From assembly GCA_015488685.1 (NCBI GenBank), contig WFNH01000007.1, positions 1 to 47,483 on the forward strand: a stretch of 47,483 bases of DNA, in the 5' to 3' direction. The stretch is from Marinosulfonomonas sp. Its GTDB lineage: Bacteria; Pseudomonadota; Alphaproteobacteria; Rhodobacterales; Rhodobacteraceae. Below are positions 43,162 through 47,483 of this stretch, piece by piece. A program made the translations under genes and the position numbers. The notes below the pieces were generated by a model. It saw nothing but the letters and a program-made list of their open reading frames with translations. It did not search any database and had not been told where the DNA came from. How positions within the stretch are numbered: the first letter of the stretch is position 1; every line of letters begins with the position of its first letter.

Positions 43162-43731
43162 CTATTTTCGGCCAAAGGAAAACAGTTTTTTCGCCCATGT
43201 TTCCTTGGGCGCGCGAGGGACGTATTTGTCCAGCTCGGCCTCGATATCGGCCCCATTGATCAGTTCCTCGCCCGCCTCGACCCGTTCAGCCAGAAAGGTG
43301 GCGATGGGGATGATGGCGTTTTTATATTCGGGCTTGGCAAAGATTTTCAGCGCGATGTCTTCCAGTTCGAACATCACCGCTTCGGCGTCCTCTTCCCCCT
43401 TCAACCCTGCGATCAGGCGTGACAGTTCATCCACACGGGCGATATCGCCGATGCCGCAGGTGTTGCAGGAACAGGCAGTTTCCTCGGCGATCTGGCCACC
43501 GAACAATTCAATCACGCGGATCTCCAGCGCCTCGATGAACGACCCCCAGTCGTTGTTGTTGAACGTCTTGTCGCTGCTCAAGACCGGCGGGCGGGGCAGC
43601 ATGCGGACCGACAGGATATGCAGGTTCAGCGCGCGGGCGGTCAGGGCGTGGCCTGCCTCGTAAACGGCCAGACGAAAGGCCAGATCGGCGCATTTGCCTT
43701 CGGGGTTTTGGTGGGATGTTTCGGCATACAT
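43162..43731 (-). CDS. FtsH/M41-like domain protein with substituted zinc motif
   Basis: A 189-aa soluble protein resembling the protease half of FtsH (peptidase M41) without any AAA module. The zinc helix HEAGH of FtsH reads Tyr24-Glu-Ala-Gly-His28 (VYEAGHALTARAL). GGQIAEE (78-84) matches the FtsH GGRAAEE block, and GIGDI (93-97) sits where FtsH has its third zinc ligand, Asp. A cysteine run CSCNTC (87-92) is inserted just before it and could hold a metal. With the first His missing it may be inactive, or use the cysteines. AGGA precedes the ATG, overlapping the dynamin-gene stop. Unknown function; similarity is by motif only. Confidence 0.65.
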   Translation of the reverse strand: MYAETSHQNPEGKCADLAFRLAVYEAGHALTARALNLHILSVRMLPRPPVLSSDKTFNNNDWGSFIEALEIRVIELFGGQIAEETACSCNTCGIGDIARVDELSRLIAGLKGEEDAEAVMFELEDIALKIFAKPEYKNAIIPIATFLAERVEAGEELINGADIEAELDKYVPRAPKETWAKKLFSFGRK

Positions 43732-43741
43732 TTGCTTGGTC

Positions 43742-45211
43742 CTAAGTGGTCTTTTCGGCCTTTGGCGTGTCGTCCTTGGGGAGTGCGGTTTTGCCGGATG
43801 GATCGGCGTAGCGGTCGTTCAGGTTCTGGATGTGGGTGGCCACGGTTTCGCGCACAGTGCGCAGGTGCTTGCCGGCGCGTTTGCTCCAGCCTGCGGGTTC
43901 CACGCGGAAAATCGACTGGAAGGCACCGGCGCTTTTCAAGAAGGCATTTTTCAGATTAAGTTCAACCTGCCCGTAGGATTCCGACAGCGGCTTGGCGATG
44001 CGTTTGGCCACAAATCCGCGCATCCAGAAATGAAAGGCAAAGGCAAGGATGGTAATGGCCACCACGCCAACCGTTGCGTCGATCCAGTTGGCTTTGATCC
44101 AAGCCAGCGTGAACATTTCTAATGAGGGCACCCATTTGAAGTAAACCGCCGCCCCGATGGCGGCAGCCACCAGCGCGCCCAGTGCAATGCCGTCACCAAT
44201 CAGCACACCACGGCGCCATTTTGCCTTGGCGGTGCGCAGTTTGGGCAGCACGTCGTGCTCCAATTCATTGGCCACGGTCTCGAGCACAGAAACGATGCGG
44301 TAATTGCGCTGCAGCTCTACTTCGTCCATGCGTTCTTTGATCTTGGCCAGATCGGTGTCGCGTTTGGCGCGGAAGCGTTCGCGCAGGGCCTTGTCCTCGA
44401 TCGGGCTGGCGGCTTTTTCGTTATAGATTGTGTGAAACTGCCCCGCCGTCAGACCGGCCTGCGCGATGGCGCGTTGCCATGCGCCCACCACTTCTTCGGG
44501 GTTGTCGTCCTTGGCCGCCGTGTCGATCTGGTTTAACACATACAGGAATTTCGAGGCATCCGTGCGTGTCACCGTGCGGGCCACCAGATGTTCCAGCGTG
44601 TCCTGCATTGCGCCCGGTTCAGGGTGGCGGGCGTCAAAGAACACAAGCACCAGATCGGACAGATCAAGGATATGATCGGTGATCCGCAGAGTCGATGTGC
44701 GTTGATCATCGGCGTCAAATCCGGGGCTGTCGATGATGATCTTGCCTCGGATCGCTTCCTTGTCTGTGGTGCGCAGTTGCAGATAGCTTTCGATATGTTT
44801 GCCTTCGCCTTGGGCCACTTTTTCGATCTCGTGACTGATGCGGTAGAAGGGAAAGCGCGGGTCGGCATCAAGGGCGGAACCGGGCAGGGTCTGGTTGCCG
44901 CCACCATCGGCCGAGCGGTGACAGATCACGGTGAATTTATCATCCACCGCCTGATTGCCGGTGCTTTGCAGTTCATCCCCGACGTAAGAATTGATAAAGG
45001 TCGATTTGCCCGAGGAAAACGTGCCCAGCACCGAAATCAGCGGCCACCACGAAATCCGCGACGCCAATGATGTTTCCCGATCCAGCAGGCCGGTTTTGTA
45101 AAGCAGCTTGTCGAATTTGTAATAGGTCGGCAGCACCTCGAGCAGGGCGGGATTTTCGGCCTTTAGATGGCTTTCCAGACGGGCGAGGCGGGATTTCAGA
45201 AAGGTGCTCAT
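43742..45211 (-). CDS. Dynamin-like membrane GTPase
   Basis: A 489-aa large GTPase of the dynamin/EHD type. G1 is LGTFSSGKSTFIN (Lys69), a switch threonine lies near Thr94, G3 is DSPGFD (161-166) and G4 is NQID (227-230). After a helical stretch to about residue 315 there are two hydrophobic segments (IALGALVAAAIGAAVYF and VGVVAITILAFAFHFWM), a membrane hairpin, then a helical tail. Bacterial dynamin-like proteins remodel or fuse membranes with GTP. AGGTGCTCATG region: start ATG at 45211 after an ACATTGTGAC leader. It is flanked by a TPR membrane protein and an M41-like protein in one cluster. Confidence 0.85.
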   Translation of the reverse strand: MSTFLKSRLARLESHLKAENPALLEVLPTYYKFDKLLYKTGLLDRETSLASRISWWPLISVLGTFSSGKSTFINSYVGDELQSTGNQAVDDKFTVICHRSADGGGNQTLPGSALDADPRFPFYRISHEIEKVAQGEGKHIESYLQLRTTDKEAIRGKIIIDSPGFDADDQRTSTLRITDHILDLSDLVLVFFDARHPEPGAMQDTLEHLVARTVTRTDASKFLYVLNQIDTAAKDDNPEEVVGAWQRAIAQAGLTAGQFHTIYNEKAASPIEDKALRERFRAKRDTDLAKIKERMDEVELQRNYRIVSVLETVANELEHDVLPKLRTAKAKWRRGVLIGDGIALGALVAAAIGAAVYFKWVPSLEMFTLAWIKANWIDATVGVVAITILAFAFHFWMRGFVAKRIAKPLSESYGQVELNLKNAFLKSAGAFQSIFRVEPAGWSKRAGKHLRTVRETVATHIQNLNDRYADPSGKTALPKDDTPKAEKTT

Positions 45212-45236
45212 GTCACAATGTTTCCGGTTGTCGGCG

Positions 45237-45878
45237 TTACTGGGAAAGGCGCTGGCGCAGATCGGTGGCTTTGGCGGGCGCGATGGCCTGCAATACGCCA
45301 ATCAATAGCATCACCTGCTGCGGGTTGCCATCTTTGATCAGTTGCAAACCGGCCTGATGGTACATTTCCGCTGCTTCCGCATTACGACGCTGGGCGTAAT
45401 ACAGATTGCCCAACTCGCCCTTGATATCGGCGTTGTCGGGGAAATCGTTAACCAGCCCTTTGTAGCGGGCCTCGGCACCGGCCATGTCGCGGTTCCAATA
45501 GGCCTGGCGGGCCTGTTTCAGACGGCTTTCCAGATTGGCGGCAGGTTTGGCTGCGGGCGCGGGGGTGGCAGGTTGCGGTGTAGGCGTGACAATCTGAGCG
45601 GTGTCGGCGGTGGGGTATTTTGGCGGCTGCTGGGTCGCGGGCGCTTCGGCAACAGGTTGCACGATGGCCTGCGGCTCAGGGCGGGCCACAGGTTTTGGCG
45701 CTTCGGCAATCGCTTGGGCGGCCGGGGTGCCTGTGGCCGTTTCGGATTGCACAACGGGCGTTTCGTCATCCCCGCCAAACCCCAGCAATGGCATCACCGT
45801 GTTGCGGTTGAAAAACAGCACAGCGGCCAGAATGACGACAATGTAGATGGCAACAAGTCGCAGGAAAGGCATGATCAT
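45237..45878 (-). CDS. Membrane-anchored protein with Pro/Ala linker and TPR-like domain
   Basis: A 213-aa protein in three parts. An N-terminal membrane anchor spans about residues 5-25 (FLRLVAIYIVVILAAVLFF). A long Pro/Ala/Thr-rich flexible linker covers about 35-115. A helical domain at about 115-195 (LKQARQAYWNRDMAGAEARY, then ELGNLYYAQRRNAEAAEMYH) reads as two to three tetratricopeptide repeats. The TPR domain would sit in the periplasm on a flexible tether. AAGGAATAGAAACG supports the ATG at 45878; another lies at 45872. It starts 12 nt after the ParA-like gene and ends 25 nt before the dynamin-like gene, probably one transcript. Confidence 0.78.
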   Translation of the reverse strand: MIMPFLRLVAIYIVVILAAVLFFNRNTVMPLLGFGGDDETPVVQSETATGTPAAQAIAEAPKPVARPEPQAIVQPVAEAPATQQPPKYPTADTAQIVTPTPQPATPAPAAKPAANLESRLKQARQAYWNRDMAGAEARYKGLVNDFPDNADIKGELGNLYYAQRRNAEAAEMYHQAGLQLIKDGNPQQVMLLIGVLQAIAPAKATDLRQRLSQ

Positions 45879-45890
45879 CGTTTCTATTCC

Positions 45891-46508
45891 TTATTCATTG
45901 TGGATGGCCGCGGCCAGCGCGTCCAGTTCAGTGGCCGCTTTGCCGTTTGGTTCCAGTTCAAACACTGCCAGCCCTTCGGAAAACGAACGCCTAAATGCCA
46001 GTCGCTGCACCATTTTGGCCTTAAGCGGTTTGATCCCGTCCAGCATTTCCAGCACGTCCATTGTCTCGGCGTTTTCGCGCGAACGCGGGTGCGGATCGGC
46101 GCGGTTGATGAAGGCCAGAACGGGGGGCAGTTTGCCTTTGGGGCGGGCCTTGGCGATGATGTCCAGAAATTGCTGCGTGGCCCAGATGTCGGCCTGCGAG
46201 GGGGTCACCGGAATGACAATCCGGTCGCTGATTTTGATCGCGGCCTTTAGCGCATCCATGTCGGACAGGCCCACGTCGATCAGCCACTCGCCCTTGGCCT
46301 TGGCGTGGGTGGGCAGTTTGTGCACCACCTTTAGCGCGGGTTCGATTCCGTCCTCGGCTCGGATGGCCGCCACATCGGTAACGGTGCGTTGCGGGTCCAG
46401 ATCGCAGACGGTGACGTCATGGCCCTGCTCCAGCCGCCAGACCGCCATGTTGAACACAACGGTGCTTTTGCCGGTGCCGCCCTTGAAGTTGGCGTAAAGT
46501 GTCAGCAT
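45891..46508 (-). CDS. ParA/MinD-family ATPase
   Basis: A 205-aa deviant-Walker ATPase. MLTLYANFKGGTGKSTVVFN carries KGGTGKST at 9-16 with the signature first lysine needed for ATP dimers. CDLDPQRTVTD is the second conserved block and WLIDVGLSD the Walker B region. VIPVTPSQADIWATQQFLD matches the ParA/MinD switch area. It lacks any N-terminal DNA-binding domain, like the small ParA, MipZ or VirC1 types that place cargo in the cell. No parB or centromere-like repeats are seen. AGGAAAGGCACGCC precedes the ATG. It is second in the cluster with the TPR and dynamin-like genes. Confidence 0.85.
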   Translation of the reverse strand: MLTLYANFKGGTGKSTVVFNMAVWRLEQGHDVTVCDLDPQRTVTDVAAIRAEDGIEPALKVVHKLPTHAKAKGEWLIDVGLSDMDALKAAIKISDRIVIPVTPSQADIWATQQFLDIIAKARPKGKLPPVLAFINRADPHPRSRENAETMDVLEMLDGIKPLKAKMVQRLAFRRSFSEGLAVFELEPNGKAATELDALAAAIHNE

Positions 46509-46524
46509 GGCGTGCCTTTCCTGA

Positions 46525-47301
46525 TCAGTTGCCCGTGGGCGCATCTTGGCGTGTCCACCCCTGCGGCACCGTAAAGGCGGCGGGATCAACAGGGCCGGTT
46601 TCAATATTTTCCAGACGGCGGATTTCGCCGCCGGGCATGTCTTCGCGCACCACAACGCGCAATTCGGGGTCGAACCACCAACTGCCGGTGTTGGCGGGCT
46701 GGTCGGGGGCGGTAACCTGAATGGTCCAGTGTTCGGTTTTGCGCCCGTCCACGTCCTCCATCGCCTTGAATGCCATAGCCATCACACGGCCATCGGGAAA
46801 TTCCTGTCGCAAGGCGTGTCGGCGGGTGGAATCCCACAGGATTACCAGTGGCGGATCATTCGGTTTGGCCGCCAGTTCCCAGCGCTCGACGGCAATACCA
46901 CTGACGGTATCCTTGCCGGTGCGCTCGCAGCGGGCCAGCGGTGGCTGGTCGGGGCAGGGGGTGGTATAGCCATCGGTCGCAGTGGCGGGCACGGCGGGGC
47001 CACGGATTTCGATATAGGTTTTGGCGGTTGGATCCAGCACATACATGATGCCATCGGCGGGGCGCAGGATCTGGATGACGGGCTTGCCGTTTTGGTCAAA
47101 CTCCAACCGCAGGTTCTGGCCGGATTTGATGACCTTGCCGGTTGTTTCGGGCTGGCCTGGCAGGCCGTGAATGGCGGTTGCCGAGTAAGAGCGGGGTGCG
47201 CTGGGGGTCGGGGCTTGAACGGATTGCGCCGATGGCGCCGTGACGCTTGCCAACAAGGTGAACACAGTGAAAGCCGTGCGAATGATGCTGTGCTTTGACA
47301 T
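46525..47301 (-). CDS. Secreted protein of unknown function (DUF4412-like)
   Basis: A 258-aa exported protein with a signal peptide (MSKHSIIRTAFTVFTLLA, cleavage near APSAQS). The mature part is beta-rich and starts SYSATAIHGLPGQPETTGKV, then LRLEFDQNGKPVIQILRPAD and MYVLDPTAKTYIEI. This repeating strand pattern recalls DUF4412 or lipoprotein-carrier-like folds, but no family is certain. It has two cysteines (TTPCPDQPPLARCERTG) that may form a disulfide. AAGGGGGAACAAC precedes the ATG at 47301. It opens the ParA/TPR/dynamin cluster, 16 nt before the ATPase gene. Its first 24 codons are repeated in mirror image at the right end of the window. Confidence 0.7.
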   Translation of the reverse strand: MSKHSIIRTAFTVFTLLASVTAPSAQSVQAPTPSAPRSYSATAIHGLPGQPETTGKVIKSGQNLRLEFDQNGKPVIQILRPADGIMYVLDPTAKTYIEIRGPAVPATATDGYTTPCPDQPPLARCERTGKDTVSGIAVERWELAAKPNDPPLVILWDSTRRHALRQEFPDGRVMAMAFKAMEDVDGRKTEHWTIQVTAPDQPANTGSWWFDPELRVVVREDMPGGEIRRLENIETGPVDPAAFTVPQGWTRQDAPTGN

Positions 47302-47483
47302 GTTGTTCCCCCTTCGGTTCTGCATAAGAATTCTGTGTTGTTGCCCGCCCCGCAATTGCGCGGGGCGGGCAACAACACAGAATTCTTATGCAGAACCGAA
47401 GGGGGAACAACATGTCAAAGCACAGCATCATTCGCACGGCTTTCACTGTGTTCACCTTGTTGGCAAGCGTCACGGCGCCATCG
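47230..47483. repeat. 124-bp perfect inverted repeat ending at the window edge
   Basis: Bases 47230-47353 and 47360-47483 are exact reverse complements around a 6-base centre (AATTGC at 47354-47359). The arms include the leader and first 24 codons of the secreted-protein gene, so a mirror copy of its start reads rightward from the ATG at 47412 and runs off the edge. The core GCCCGCCCCGC/GCGGGGCGGGC is a strong hairpin. Most likely this is a fold-back chimera at a contig end; a true inverted duplication or hairpin telomere is less likely. Confidence 0.97.

Noticed and set aside
45891-46508. Reading the ParA-like gene as part of a plasmid or chromosome partition locus
   Set aside because: No parB gene, centromere-like repeats or replication gene adjoin it; its neighbours are membrane proteins.
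47412-47483. A second, rightward copy of the secreted-protein gene
   Set aside because: It is only the mirror half of the perfect inverted repeat at the edge and is most simply an assembly fold-back.
1-47483. CRISPR arrays, rRNA or tRNA genes, insertion sequences and prophage genes
   Set aside because: No regularly spaced repeats, tRNA cloverleaf, rRNA stretch, transposase or phage structural genes were recognised anywhere in the window.

Overview
The window looks like part of a chromosome from a marine Rhodobacterales species (Roseobacter group, Alphaproteobacteria). Most of it is GC-rich with densely packed genes. The gene types fit that order: a malic enzyme fused to a phosphotransacetylase-like domain, a LuxO-like regulator paired with a sensorless hybrid kinase, a TetR-controlled PspA/YiaA pair, MerR-linked beta-oxidation genes, and a recurring hairpin-GTATTT intergenic element. 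I assign this from protein content only. The left edge cuts a gene and the right edge is a perfect fold-back repeat, so the window may be a whole draft contig.

Layout. 1-1090 is AT-rich and then strongly structured. It holds the start of a Panacea/SocA-domain gene, three closely spaced DnaA-box-like sites, and a candidate structured RNA of about 380 nt with several UUCG tetraloops. 1091-7661 holds a TDT/SLAC1 transporter, small membrane proteins, an alpha/beta hydrolase, a TetR-PspA-YiaA envelope-stress module with four copies of one operator palindrome, glyA, and an NAD kinase. 7654-15097 (minus strand) holds the LuxO-like regulator and its kinase, propionyl/acetyl-CoA synthetase and malic enzyme. 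15246-20564 is a nucleoside-salvage operon (cdd, deoA, deoB, add, upp) preceded by a DUF4336 gene. 20567-26530 holds a protein resembling an M48 peptidase without its zinc motif, an acyl-CoA synthetase, a sulfotransferase, and a DCC protein overlapping a saccharopine-dehydrogenase/DUF4166 protein.

26634-34561 is a fatty-acid or branched-chain acyl-CoA degradation block read on the minus strand. It contains two MerR regulators, an acyl-CoA dehydrogenase, a 70-aa protein, and then GST, thiolase, cupin and a FadJ-like enzyme whose ends all overlap. 34622-39990 holds a ten-TM metal exporter with a Fur-like box, two tandem hotdog thioesterases overlapping a MATE pump, and arsC-pyrD behind a DUF952 gene broken by an in-frame stop codon. 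40095-42377 holds a 5'-nucleotidase-like secreted protein with altered metal ligands and an SRAP protein.

42366-47301 is the most interesting stretch: a six-gene minus-strand cluster encoding a secreted protein, a ParA-like ATPase, a membrane-anchored TPR protein, a dynamin-like GTPase with two membrane segments, an FtsH/M41-like protein with a substituted zinc motif, and a dimethylarginine hydrolase. I know of no described system with this composition. Its first gene runs into a 124-bp perfect inverted repeat at the right edge, which is probably an assembly fold-back.
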